Of a stretch of DNA of 64,000 bases, positions 1 to 11,972 are shown piece after piece; the first letter of the stretch is position 1; every line of letters starts with the position of its first letter. The stretch is taken from NCBI GenBank assembly GCA_035578155.1, contig JAPWDM010000005.1, forward strand, positions 19,962,877-20,026,876, in the 5' to 3' direction. Position numbers and translations under genes: made by a program. Source of the DNA: Brachynemurus nebulosus. Its lineage: Eukaryota > Arthropoda > Insecta > Neuroptera > Myrmeleontidae. Below the pieces are notes generated by a model. It saw nothing but the letters and a program-made list of their open reading frames with translations, had not been told where the DNA came from and did not search any database.

Positions 1-54
1 TAGGTTTTTTGACTTTTTTTCGCTCATCGGAAGTACTTCTTTCCTATTTTCCTT

Positions 55-240
55 TAGCGAATTTCCAGCTATTACAGCCACTGTCATGACGCGACTTGAG
101 CCCGGGACTATGTCAGAAATTTGTTTTGAGGTCCCTAGAAACCGAAAATAATAATAACTATATATGGGTCCGCGCGATAACTCTCGAATGAAATGTCTTA
201 CGTTTATGAAATTTTGTGAAAATATTGGAAGTCCCTTTGG
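55..240 (+). repeat. Microsatellite-carrying repeat, copy A (5' part)
   Basis: This is the 5' portion of the dispersed family best seen at 36336-36898. It opens with TAGCGAATTTCC, continues through the 'GTCATGACGCGACTTGAG' and 'GAGGTCCCTAGAAACCG' blocks, and then shows the 'CGCGATAACTCTCGAA' block. The TA tract that separates these blocks in other copies is reduced here to a few units. The 3' half, which should end in GACAGGGGTAT, is missing, so the copy is truncated. The open frame that crosses it is not a gene. Confidence 0.8.
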
Positions 241-1025
241 AACTTTGGAATATTGGAACTTTTTCGAAGCCTCATTTAAAATTTCAGTTACCCCTGATCG
301 ATGTGTATTTTTTCTACAAAACTTCATTTTCTACAGTCTACCTCGGATGATTTCCTTCCCACAACAAAACAAAATCACCACCATAACCCATGGCTAGTTC
401 CATTTACCTATTGTACGTACTACACTGGCAAGTACACACATACATGAGGCAGCTGAACATTGTTGGTTTGGATGGATGAATCAACTAACATTTTCTAGGT
501 CATCACAACACCCTGGAGATACGCGAATAAGTCGTTCGATGCACGTATGTACCTCTGCCTAGACAACAGAACTCGCGGGACTTACTCGTACATGCAGGAC
601 ACTGCCAGTGAATACTATTATCTTACTACATGACTTTTTGCCTGTGCATCTTCACCTTTTATTCACCTAGTGATATTTTAATGATTCAACTCTGTGGCTT
701 TGTTTGTACGAGCTTTCAACAAAAAATAATATTTTTACAAATATTATTTTTGAGTAAGAGTAGAAGAATAGGGAGCAGTATGTCGGATTGATGGGGGTCG
801 ACAATATGAGGTATTATCGATTAGGTGTAAGGGTTGGGAAACACGCGATATGAAAATATGTCCAAAAATAATTTGTGCATTGTTTATTCTACTACTGAAG
901 TTTCTATTTTAACAAATAATATTTTATCTTTCTCTCTACGTTAACTTTTTACGAATCCTTTTTAATTTTCATCAGTCAAAATTCATGAATCATTTTTAAA
1001 ATGGGTAGACTATTTTAAATCGATT
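241..1025. other. AT-rich interval without recognised gene
   Basis: I see no convincing coding sequence or complete element here. The stretch lies between a truncated dispersed repeat and a TA-flanked element. Confidence 0.6.
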
Positions 1026-1849
1026 ACACGGAGAGAAAATTCATATAAAAATTACTGTGCTCAGCACTACAATCGACGTGTAAAAGGCGAACATATTCAG
1101 TTTTGTACGGTAAAAATATAAAAATTATAATTAATCATAGAAAATTTAAAGGATAGAATATTGTTTCCGTAAAATTAGCTCCGTAAAATTTGTAAAACAG
1201 CACAGTAAAAAGTTCCATTGCCGACAAAAAAATATTTTTTAATTGTTTTTCTTACAAAAATTACCATGCTGTATTATAATATTTGAAATGCTATCTGCTA
1301 ATAGTAGAAAGAAAAAAAGGGAAAGAAGTTTGTGTGTGTTGTGAACGCTGTTGAAATGTACCTCACTCATAGCAAGTCACATAGCCAACCATAGGTTTGG
1401 ACAACCAACTTGGTCGGACGGGTCGGACCAAGCACCTTGATCCATTAGACTACAAGCAGCAAGCAGTGTTCATTACACTGTGTTAGAGGACGGGGATGTC
1501 ACCGTTTAATTCATCATTTTGTTACTTCACTATCTTTAGTATTAGAAAATATTGTTGTCAATCATTTTTGTATGCATCATAAAGTTCTTACAGATTCGAA
1601 GTTTTTACAGATACCGCCCAAGCAACAAAAGGTTGCGGGCCAGATGCGCAAATGAAAGAGTACGACAACAAGAATTAAACTATAACATTTATGCATAAGA
1701 GTGTGATGAAAGTTGTGTTAGCACATTAAATTTTACCATGCTAGCACATATTTTTTATTTTGGTCGTCGATCGCGCACGCATTATAAGAGAGCATGGTAA
1801 TTTTTCTGAAATTTTATCTACAAAAATTATATGATTTTTCTCTCCATGT
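1026..1849 (+). mobile_element. TA-flanked Tc1/mariner-type MITE 'CACGGAGAG', copy 1
   Basis: A non-autonomous element of about 0.82 kb. It starts CACGGAGAGAAAATTC and ends with the inverted form TTTTTCTCTCCATG. TA lies outside each end, which fits a Tc1/mariner-type target duplication. A second copy in the opposite orientation lies at 34376-35213 and shares the interior, including the GGTCGGACGGGTCGGACC segment. A short palindromic relative lies at 24734-24949. No transposase frame is present. The right end abuts a hAT coding fragment. The superfamily is inferred only from TA flanks and ends. Confidence 0.8.
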
Positions 1850-2083
1850 AGTAATGCAGATTGCTTTTCAGAATTCCTTACTATTTGTCAATGTTATTTT
1901 TCCATTCTGGGTCATAACGTAAATGTTGAAAGAGTTTTTTCTTTAATAGGTCAGCAATTGTCAAAAGAACGCAACAAATTAAATGTCGATACTATATCCA
2001 AAATGTTGGTTGTACAATTTAATTTTAAAAATTTCATTTGTAAAGAATTTTATAATTCAATTTTAAAAGAAAATGAACATTAA
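1850..2083 (+). pseudogene. hAT transposase dimerisation-domain fragment
   Basis: The frame ends at TAA 2081-2083 and encodes about 77 residues. It contains NVNVERVFSLIG (codons from about 1916), then LSKERNKLNVDTISKMLVV. This matches the hallmark of the C-terminal hAT family dimerisation region, in which an ERxFS motif is followed about 15 residues later by RN/L...T...L. In a whole transposase this domain lies at the C-terminus and packs subunits together. The catalytic part is absent, and the frame runs directly out of the right end of the MITE at 1849. The fragment is therefore either a broken transposase or a terminal exon cut off by that insertion. Confidence 0.75.
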
Positions 2084-5000
2084 AAGCAGATGTCTGTCAA
2101 TGAAAAATATTAATTACTTTATGTTACAATCACGATCGTGTGTTATAATTAATTTAAAGTTTATTTAGTTCATTAGTGTTTTGTTTAATTTTGTTTTTCA
2201 TTGCAAATTGCAATAGTAATTACTGCTAACTGCTATTGCCATGCAATTATTGAAATTAATATTGTGGGTACTGAATGTGGAATGATTAAAACCTATTCAT
2301 TCAATTTTACTGTTATATCATTAGAATTTGAGAAAATTTTATGGTAATTGATAAAAAAGCCTTGTTTTACTTTTAAAAAAATAGTCGGGTTATACTAATA
2401 CTAAAAAATTAAGGGTGTCCTGATTTTTTACCCAAATGTCCGGCTAACTGACTGATCCGTCCGGCTTTTTGGTTTTAGGACCTGACAACTCTATGTGGAA
2501 AAGACCTGGATTTTTATGACCTCCGTTTCGTCGAAAATAACCACTTTAATACTAGGAATTAAAGTGAGTATTCCAGTGTTTGTATGCAATTTGAAAGAGA
2601 CAGAAAACTAGAATTTTTCTAGAATTACATTTCTTTTCGTAATTTTGTAACGAAAAAGACTAAAAAAATCGTCAATAGTTTTCTTATCCTCAGCTAGTTA
2701 GTATCACAAAAATTCCCATTATAATTTCATGATAACTAAACATTACCAAATATTATTCTTGACCATCCTTAAAATTGAATCAATTATTTGATTGGATTAA
2801 TTAAGTCGTGCCCACCAGAAAATTTTGCGGCATTCATAAATTACCAGTATAATTATATTATTGCAAAAAACAAAATATATTTCACAATATGGTATTTTCT
2901 CTACAAAACTCGATAGGTACTCTCTATGATTATCTATTTAACCTTTAAGTTCATTCGATATTCACAATAAAATCGATACCTATTTCTCATTCCTTGCCCC
3001 CTAAGACCCCGTCCATTCCATTATTGATGGTACTTAATAAAGAATATATACTAAAACAAATATCTAATCATTTTAATAATGATAATATAACATAAAATAA
3101 TAGGGAAATATAGATGTGGTCCGATCTAAGTATGGTTAGTGTGAATTGTCTTTTAGTGAGGAGTGGAATATTTGTGGTAAGCGAAATAGTTGTAAGCTTA
3201 CATATAGATTTACGTGACCAGATATTTAGTATAGGTAAATGTTTGGTTGATTATTTTCTACAGAATGTACCAAATTACGTACAACAATATTCAGTTTGTC
3301 GTGGTAGTACGTGGTTCATTCAAATTAAGTAAGCAGGATCACCATGCAATATTTAGAACATGCCAATATTCAGATTTTTTTGAAAACTTTCCCACGGAAA
3401 ACAAATGTTTTCCCCAGTGTAAAAAGTAGTTTATGTTCTTCTCTGTTCTCTTCAAGCTTGAAGTCAGTTGATTAAGCTGTTGAGCCGTGAAAGGAAGACA
3501 AACAAACAAATTTATTGTTATATTTATAATATCAGTTAGGATTTTGCGGTCACTATGTTTTAAGAATTAAATTACAACATTTCAAATTTTTGTTTATCCC
3601 TTTTTTATAACCATAGCGTTCTAATTGACATTATGAAGATTATGTAATATATTTTTTTACTGGTATTTACTTACTAAAATATTTTGATTATAATGCTGAC
3701 TAAAATATGCTTTCTGAATTAAAATATTGGTACTACCTGGATTCCTCTTACTAGGAAGCTACTTCTAAATATAATTTCCCAATGACTGATTGAAAAATAT
3801 GTAACTACAGAAACAATTCTTACAAGATTTCACGAACCACTACAAATTTTAATTGCCGAAAATTTTACCACACGTTAAACGCTTTCTACTTCTTGACTTC
3901 TCGGAAAGGCAGATTTTTCTGTAACCTCTTATACCACGTCCATTAAGGAAGGTAAATTTTAACATTCTGATAAAACAAAATGTATATTTAATCCAATTAG
4001 ACAGATTGGTTTTCTCACCATTCTCTTGCTTAACCGCACTAGTGTACCCCACATATCACACTTTACATTATTACATCACTAGTGTGGCAATTACCTACCT
4101 TCCTTACAGTAAACGGCGTTGTTACCAAACATACAGCGTATATCAGAACGAAATGAAATGGTCAATTACCAACAAAATCGTTCATTTATCTCTCACTTAC
4201 AATCGCGTCTCATTTCCAGCTGCTCCACCTTTTGTTTCAAAATGAAAGTCATTAGTGACAGACAATAGAGATAGAGATAGAGTCAAAGCAGACCATTTAA
4301 TCGAAACATTTACGAGCCGTCATCAGCAATGCCACGGAATGATCGTGTATGAAAATTTTGCAATCACAAAATTATTACGTACCTTTTTAACCTTTTGACC
4401 TCACCAAGCGAAACGGCCAACTGGCAATTATTTTATTAAAAATATTTATGAAATGCGAGCGAATTTAAAAGTCACCATAATTGACTAGAATAGGTAATTA
4501 TTGTTATTAAAGGTCACAACACAAAATATTACGAGATTATTAATACGGGATAATGTTCTTTATATAAAATTACATTTTTAGGGTTCCGAAGATACATCTC
4601 AGAACCGTTACAGTTTCGTCAAATCCATTCGTCTGTCTATCCTCCTAATTCCTATATCTTTCAGTCTATGAATACCAAATTTTACATGTAGACATACAGC
4701 AAAAAATGCAGCAACAAATTTTTTCTTAATAAGTAATCTAAGATCCATATTATTATCTGTACTATAATTTCTTGAAGTATTTTCCTGTACTAAAAAGTGG
4801 GGATGAAAATGTTTTTTATGCACCACATCGTGTGGAATATCGTTAGGAAGGGCTTGTAAAATGCAGTTGATGATCCTTCTATCATTTTTTCAATTTTGAG
4901 CCCCATTTGCGAAATATTAAACTTTAAAGTGCTAAATAGTTTTTTCCCCTCTGCGTAATTTTTAAACAGTTGATACAAAAAAAAAAAAAACTATTAAAAA

Positions 5001-6360
5001 AATTACAGGTATTAGCATTTGCTAAAAACACTCAAATAAAATTATTGCAGCTAAGTTGTGTCGGTAACTTTCGGAGGTACGGAAATGCTGGAAAATGACA
5101 AAATTTTTATTTTTCCTAAGTAACTCCAGAAATAATTCTATGCTCTTTCGTACGGGATATCGTTAAAAGGATCTTTTAAACTGAAGTTTAGGTTCTTTGC
5201 ACTATCTAAATGCACTATATTTTATTGTGAAAACTGAAAAAGTCAAGCCACTGAAGGACCCTAATTTCATGTGTGCTTGCCACGCACTCGGCGAATTTCG
5301 AATATTTTTTTTTTTTAGTAGATGAAAGATTTTTATAAATATCTAAGTAGAGGTAGACATCGCTTTTTGTTGTAGAATGTGTTAAAATGTTTATTAATTT
5401 CCGGTTTCTTTCTCCTTCGGCTTTCACACGGGGTGCCGATTATTCAGGTGTTCAAACAACATGAAATTCCAGTTGATTGTCATTAGAATTCCTGTTGGTA
5501 AATAATAATTGTTTTGACTAATATTATTTATTTTTTATTTTATTAACATATAAAATGTATACAATATGGTCCAGAATTAGTTTACTATCTCTATTTTTAT
5601 AACAACTTCAATAGATTAAAGTTCAGAAAAGCTTTTGAGATATTTTCAACGTCCTTGTCTAAAATACTGTAGTTTTGTACAAGACCGTTATTCAGGATTA
5701 CGAAAAAGAAGTTGAAATTTTTTCGATACTTTTGTTTCTTTATATCGCAAGAATTATTTTAGTTAAAATTTGAAAACTAAATATTGAGTAGTTGCCGAAA
5801 CACATATACATACATACCTCCATAAAGCTAGCCACCCCCCCCCCCAAAAAAAAATTGCAAAATTCCCAAAAAACTAGTAGATAAACAATTGGTGTATTTT
5901 AAGTGTAAATTAGGTGTGCTAATAAAAACTTAGCTGTTCTCACCGTTTTCGAGAAAACATAAAAAACAAAAGGGGCGGCTAGGCTTACGTAAATCTTGCC
6001 GTCCCTTAGGTAAAAAAAAGTGTTTTGGATAATTTAAAGTATGGAGAATTAGGTGTAAATTGGTGTTCTTCGATTCTGGAATTTTATAAAATGAAAATTT
6101 TAAGAAAAATCATATATTTTAAACCATGGGAGCGCTGCAAATGACGTTAAAAACGTTATGCACAGCTCTTCCATTGTTTTTTAGTGCTATATATTTTGTT
6201 ATATAACTGAATAGAAAAATGTCAAAAATTTTCTTGATGTTCCCAGCACCCCCACCAGCACTATAATAATAATAATGTTATGAATATGATAACTTGTTAT
6301 AAATTTAGATTACCATATAAATATGTATAAACTGTTAACTGAAGTTTCCAACTATTTTGT
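2084..6360. other. AT-rich interval with degraded repeats, no supported gene
   Basis: No frame here looks like a real protein. Near 2400-2500 is a GTCCGGCT-rich fragment that reads like a worn transposon end (CTGACAACTCTA). Around 4579-4660 'AGGGTTCCG' followed by a 'CGTCTGTCTATCC' segment resembles a widespread insect dispersed repeat. A (C)n(A)n run lies at 5832-5852. The remainder is low-complexity AT sequence. Confidence 0.5.
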
Positions 6361-6384
6361 AAAATGAATGAGTGTAAAAAAATA

Positions 6385-6502
6385 TTAGTAAATAAAAGCA
6401 CTTTACTTTGCAAAATACCATATTTATTGAATATAGAAACTCTTATGACATGTTTCGGTCAATATGACCATTCTCAAACGTAAAGTGTTTTTATTTACTA
6501 AT
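6385..6502 (-). repeat. Short inverted repeat enclosing a hammerhead-like motif
   Basis: Arms TTAGTAAATAAAAGCACTTTA (6385-6405) and its near-complement (6480-6502) enclose a central hairpin. On the minus strand the centre reads TTGAGAA, then a 5-bp stem GGTCA/TGACC with a 3-nt loop, then GAAAC (6452-6477). This layout recalls the CUGANGA - stem II - GAAA core of hammerhead ribozymes found in Penelope-like elements. The core bases C3 and G8 are replaced by U and A. Catalysis is not claimed. Confidence 0.4.
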
Positions 6503-6643
6503 ATCAAATATGGAATACCATAAAGTAACGCTCAAATCTATTAAATTTAGTGTAAAAAAACTCTAGAAAAATAATTTGTTTTTCCTTCACAGCGCTCCCG
6601 TTGTTTGCTACGTTATATACACATTATACCATATAGTTGCAAA

Positions 6644-6727
6644 GAAAAATATTTAACATCTTATTACATTCCTAGGGGTCCCACTGAAAAATATTTAACA
6701 TCTTATTACGTTCCTAGGGGTCCCACT
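6644..6727. repeat. Two tandem copies of a 42-bp unit
   Basis: Two adjacent copies (6644-6685 and 6686-6727) differ at a single base and end in CCTAGGGGTCCCACT. The short open frame across them is a product of the duplication. Confidence 0.85.
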
Positions 6728-7262
6728 AAGTCGAAAGCTTATATATATTTGCTACAATTTAATTACTACAAATTTGGGCACAGTAAGTTTTTCGGATTTT
6801 AGTCTAAGAATTTATTCTAATTTCATATTTTTGTTTAAAATAGAAATATTTTTATTAACTACACGAAGATCCTAGAAGAAAATAGTTTTAAGACAACAGC
6901 TTTTTCAAACTTGCTCAAAAATGAGTGAACAAGTTCTTGGGAAAAATTTCGCAATTTTTATGGTTTTACTTCAAGAATTGCATCAAAATGTAGCTTAGTA
7001 ATTAATATCGAGGTAGATTCGATTAGGTTTTGTTCCATTTTCGATATACATATGTATACGCACCTACCAAGAACAATTCTTGATCACACTATACATCTAA
7101 TATAACTATGTACATATCTAAACCTTTACACATTTTTATCCACAATAATAGTAAACGCTGACTCCTGCTATTATACATATGTACAAGAAAAAATTCGTCA
7201 AGTGCGTGTTTGACACGCACTAAGTAATGTTCCTCACAATCAGTGGTCATAACTAAAACTTC

Positions 7263-8172
7263 TTAACCCTAGAATCATACGTACACGTCAAAACGACGTA
7301 CGAACTTCCCTACCTGCTCCAATACTACGACTTGTTGTTACTTGTTTGCTGTAAGATTTCTGTTATCTAACTTATTTGTTATTATAACACACCACATATA
7401 TTTATTTTGTTTATAGTCATTGTCGTTCTGTTTGTATTGAAATAGTGTCCGTCAAAAGGACGTCGATGTATGATTAACGTATGCTTTTTTTGAAGATTTT
7501 GTACACTACGTATAAAAGTTTTCCTAATTTTTTTAAAACTTATTAAAGATATGGATGTTATAATTAATTTATTCAATGATTATGATAATGTGAAAGATGA
7601 TTACAGCTGTTTGACTTATAGAGACGACATAATACTGAAGTTTTAATATATTGAATCGAAAACTACAGAATGTATTTCGAATGACTTAATAAAAGATTAA
7701 CAATTTATTTTGTGGAAAATTTTTTAATTTTTATTATTTTTTGAGATCTTATTCGAAAAATTACTAACAAATTTTAGAAAATTTACAAATGTGCCTAACG
7801 GGGAAATAACTACATATCTATAGGAATATTTATGACTGAGAAATTTCACATTCTGTAAAGTCACACATGTCCACTGACTCATAATAGTTCATAAATTAAT
7901 TATTACAATTGATGTATTTATCTATTTTTTAATTTTTATAATGAAAATATGCTTTGATAAAAAGATTAAAAAAATTAATAAATATTTACATTAAGAAATT
8001 TTTCCAAATCCAATTTTTTTAAATATTTTGTTCCCTTTTGTAGTATTGTTATGTCAAAAAAAATGTTTTTTGCAAATAAACTCTAAAACTCTCCGTAAAA
8101 AGTCCATCCGTCAAAACGATGTCGATGTATGATTAACGTTTCTCGTAGACCAACGTATGATTCTAGGGTTAA
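7263..8172 (+). mobile_element. piggyBac-type MITE, copy 1
   Basis: The outer TTAA duplications are 7263-7266 and 8169-8172. The terminal inverted repeats are CCCTAGAATCATACG and CGTATGATTCTAGGG. TTAA duplication plus CCC ends is the signature of piggyBac elements. The body is about 902 bp and is shared, in the same orientation, with 15706-16628. GTCAAAACGACG-type motifs lie just inside both ends and may be subterminal binding sites. A 31-codon frame beginning at 7551 (MDVIINLFNDYDNV...) is kept in both copies. It may be a remnant of a transposase N-terminus, but I do not recognise it. Confidence 0.88.
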
Positions 8173-8423
8173 AATATAACAGTCCGGACACATACGTTCA
8201 CGATGTGACACATACGAACACGATCGTTCTGAAATCAAAAAATAGGTTATACTTTAGGAATAAGATTTATTTATTAGGAAAAATATTTTATCCACCTTCA
8301 TATCCCGTTATAAAAAATTCCTGATTGTACGGAACACTGATGAAACAACTGATTGTACGGAACACTGTTAGCGCAAGTACAACTTGCACTTGACGACTTG
8401 TTTTTATTAAAGCTAATTATGTA

Positions 8424-10570
8424 CAGTCAGCCACACTCGTATTCGTACAGCAGCATATTTTCTCATATGACAAAATTTAAACCAAGTGAATTTTCATAAT
8501 TTCCCACAAATTTGAAATTTTTTGTTTATAATATTAATATTTGGATCTTCTACTTCCTATACAAGCTAAAAAAATTTCATTAATAGTTTTTAAAAAAAAA
8601 TTCTCAAGAAAAATGTTATGCATGCAATTTGTATCAACATGTCCAACGCCACATTCGTATTCGTACACCATAAAATTTGATAAATATTTTTATATGTTTG
8701 AAAAATTAATTACCTGATTTTCAAATTTAGAAGTATATTTACGTAGGTATGTACCTTTATTTTAAATAAACATAAAATTTAATAATCCTTAAGGTCGAAT
8801 TTTTGATTAATTTGCCGAAAAAATAGAAAAATTTTAATGGAGTTCAAGCAATTTTTATCGATGTATGCTAATAAAATAAATTCCTACAGAAAGTCCTTAA
8901 ACCTCTTAAATAATAAGTGAACAACTATTTCACATTTAATTTGTCATAAAGGGTAAAGCGGGTTCTACACGATGCTACGAACGTTCCTTCCAACGTTCGA
9001 TCGAACGTTTGAGGCAATTAAGTTCGATAGTTGATGCGACGAATGTATCTGCTACACGGTGAATCGAATGTTTGATCCAATACGAATGATGATGTGTTGG
9101 TACTCAGTCGACAACGCTGTTATCTGTCTGATGTTATCTCTAATGTTATACACTGATGTTGTCTCTCTTCACATGAACGAGTCGTGCGCAACCAACGAAC
9201 GCAACCAACATTGACCTTCAAACGTTCGAAGCATCCCTTTGACTCGGTGCAAGAATACCGACATCGAACGGGACACGACCAAATGCGAATGTTTGACGCT
9301 CGACATTGGACACTCGTAGGTTCGAACAACGGCTACACGATGCTATGAACCATCCAACGTCGAATGTTGGAAGGTGTTCGTAGCATCGTGTAGCAGCGGC
9401 ATAACCAACAGGATAATAAATTAGAAAATAACTCTTGAAATATGGATAAAGAATATTACATCTTACACTAAATTGTCATTTTTTAATGAAAAAATTAACA
9501 AAAATCCATAAAAGAATGATAGAATGGTCAGGATTAAGTGAAAAGGTTACTTAGCAAAGTATTTTTGTCCTGGAAGAATTTCTCGCGTTATTGAAAGACG
9601 TGATATATACCGTGGCAATGTACGTGATAAGTAACATAAATAAATAATAAAACTTATATTGCTCTAAAATGTAGGAAAATAAGGATTTAAGGACATGGTC
9701 AATGATGAAAATCTTAATTTTACGTTTATCTGGGAATATTTTGTTACATCGAGATTCAGAATCCTTATTTATGTAGTTTCTGGAACAGTCTATTTATCCT
9801 TGTTTATATATGTTATTTACATGCATTTTTTCCCACGGTATATATCACGTGTTTTAATAACGTAAGAAATTCTTTCGGTGCGAAATTTCTTTGCTATGTA
9901 ATCCTTTCACCTTATCCTGACCATTTTAGGGCTCTTTGGTGGATTTTTGTTAATTTATTCATTCAAAAATGACAATTTAGAACAAGATGTAGTATTTTTT
10001 ATCCATATTTCAAGAGTTATTTTCTAATTTATGATCCTGTTTGTGGTCCTTTATGACATATTAAGTGTTAAATAGTCGCCTACTTACAATTTAAGTCCTT
10101 TCTGAAAAATTTATTTTGGTAGCATAGATCCATAATCGATTTTTTGGTCTCTATTGAAATTCCTTTAATTTTTCAGTAAATATATGGAAAAATCGACCTT
10201 GAGGATTATTATATTTTATGTTTATTTAAAATAAAGGTACATACCTACGTAAATATACTTCTAAATTTGAAAATAAAGTAATTAATTTTTGAAACATATA
10301 AAAATATTTATCAAATTTTAAGGTGTACGAATACGAATATGGCGTTGGACATGTTGATACAAATTGCATGCATAACATTTTTCTTAGAAATTTTTTTTTT
10401 TTAAAAACTATTAATGAAATTTTTTTAACTTATGTAGGAAGTAGAAGATCCAGATATTAATATTATAAACAAAAAAGTTCAAATTTGTGGGAAATTATGG
10501 GAATCCATTTGGTTAAAATTTAGTTATATGAGTAAATATGCTGCTGTACGAATACGGGTGTGGCTGACTG
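8424..10570. mobile_element. Large foldback element, TA-flanked, with nested MITE
   Basis: The ends are CAGTCAGCCACACTCGTATT and its inverted form AATACGGGTGTGGCTGACTG, with TA immediately outside each, so it is Tc1/mariner-like. After removal of a nested insertion (8958-9400), the two sides match in inverted orientation for roughly 800 bp each, through blocks such as GTGATATATACCGTGG (about 9598 and its complement near 9835). The central spacer is about 9690-9755. There is no transposase frame. A second, disrupted copy lies at 11935-13371. A transcript crossing this element would form a very long hairpin. Confidence 0.85.
8958..9400. mobile_element. MITE nested in foldback element
   Basis: The inverted ends CTACACGATGCTACGAAC (from 8965) and GTTCGTAGCATCGTGTAG (to 9393) bound about 440 bp that interrupt one arm of the surrounding palindrome. 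The other arm lacks this stretch, so the insertion is later. The interior is rich in AACGTTCGA-type palindromes and is more GC-rich than its surroundings. No clear target duplication can be read. The open frame inside it on the minus strand is not taken as a gene. Confidence 0.75.
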
Positions 10571-10626
10571 TATATAATAAAAATTAGAAATAAATAAAGG
10601 TTTAAAAAATGTTAACTACGATTTTT

Positions 10627-10803
10627 TTATTAGAACACTGAGAGCCATCTTACAGTTGGGGAGAAATACAATGATGAGCAATATGGCCCTATTTTTGATA
10701 GGATTCTATATGTATATAATTTTTTCTATGAATTATGTGGACTGGTCGGCAAATATGTAATTATCACAAATACGTAAAGATGGCTCTCTGTGTATTAAAA
10801 TAA
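10627..10803. mobile_element. Small MITE of about 175 bp
   Basis: The inverted ends AACACTGAGAGCCATCTTA (10636 on) and TAAAGATGGCTCTCTGTGT (to about 10793) are extended by AT-rich complementary flanks (TTATTAG / ATTAAAATAA). There is no coding content. The superfamily is unknown. Confidence 0.6.
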
Positions 10804-11934
10804 GTTATTAGACAAAGATAACAATTTTTAGAATCTGTCCCATTATTAATAATAATTTTAAGAAAAAACAGCGAAAGAAAGAGATAAATATATACACGCT
10901 TCTATAAAATAGAAATAGAAAGAGAAATTTTTTTTTTATTGCAATTTTGTGTACAATCAAGTAAACTTGATTGTGCATTGGCCACCAAACCATAGAATTC
11001 ACAGGTACATGAAATACATACAATACATAGTCCTCTTGCGTATATTCAATATATGAATGTAAAACTCTATTATTATTTACCATTTGTTCTCTGATTTACC
11101 ACTTCTCTCAAATTTTCGGTTACTCACCAATCTTATAATGTTCCGAACTTACACGAAGGTAGTTCGGAACATAAAAAACCTAACCACATCTGATGTTATC
11201 TTGGAATTCCATTTAAAACAATTACACTCAGTGGAAACAGGTATGAATATAAATAAATTTTTTTACTTCTCTTTGGGAAGAGAAAAACGACTTCAAATAA
11301 AGTTGTAAGTGGACAATGGTCACTAAAATTTTATATATATTTAACGTTCGTAAATGCGTATACATGTTACTCACAATAAGATTATAAAATTGAGATAGAA
11401 TTATCCGACGGCCTTTGTTGCACTTATTGTCTAAGTATTGAACGCGTAAAGTGTATTTTTACACCTGGATGTTGAATATAAACCGACGGATCAGATAACG
11501 CGGCGAAATAAAATTGTTATGAACATGTAAAATATTCTATTATCATTCAAATTATGGTTTTTATTAGTTTTTGATATTTGTTTCATTATTGATGCCAGAG
11601 TTTTATAACGGCCATTATCACTTTGCACTTTTTAATACCTACTTAAGTTAAAATTTTCTTGAAATAGTTGTTGAAAGAACTTCGAGAAATGACCGATTAG
11701 AAAAATCAACACAATTAAAAGTCATATTTTATTCAAACAATTATCTAAATTTATTTTATTTTAATCGTCTGTTGTTTGGAAATTTTAAATCTTTAAGGCA
11801 TGCGTAATAAAAAAATTTTTGACAAAAATAAACATGTTACATACTGTTAAGGCGTTCCATCACTTTGAAATAATTTTTTTTAGTGGCTTAAATTGATGTA
11901 TCAACATCTCTAGAGTGATATTCAAAAGGAATTA
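10804..11934. other. AT-rich interval, nothing recognised
   Basis: Short frames at 10808-11308 have low-complexity composition and no recognisable domain. I see no gene or element end in this stretch. Confidence 0.5.
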
Positions 11935-11972
11935 CAGTCAACCACACTCGTATTCGTACAGCAGCATATTCT

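Noticed and set aside
3114..3429. Two overlapping 60-72 codon frames as a small exon
   Set aside because: No recognisable domain, no convincing splice context, and overlapping alternatives; indistinguishable from chance in AT-rich DNA.
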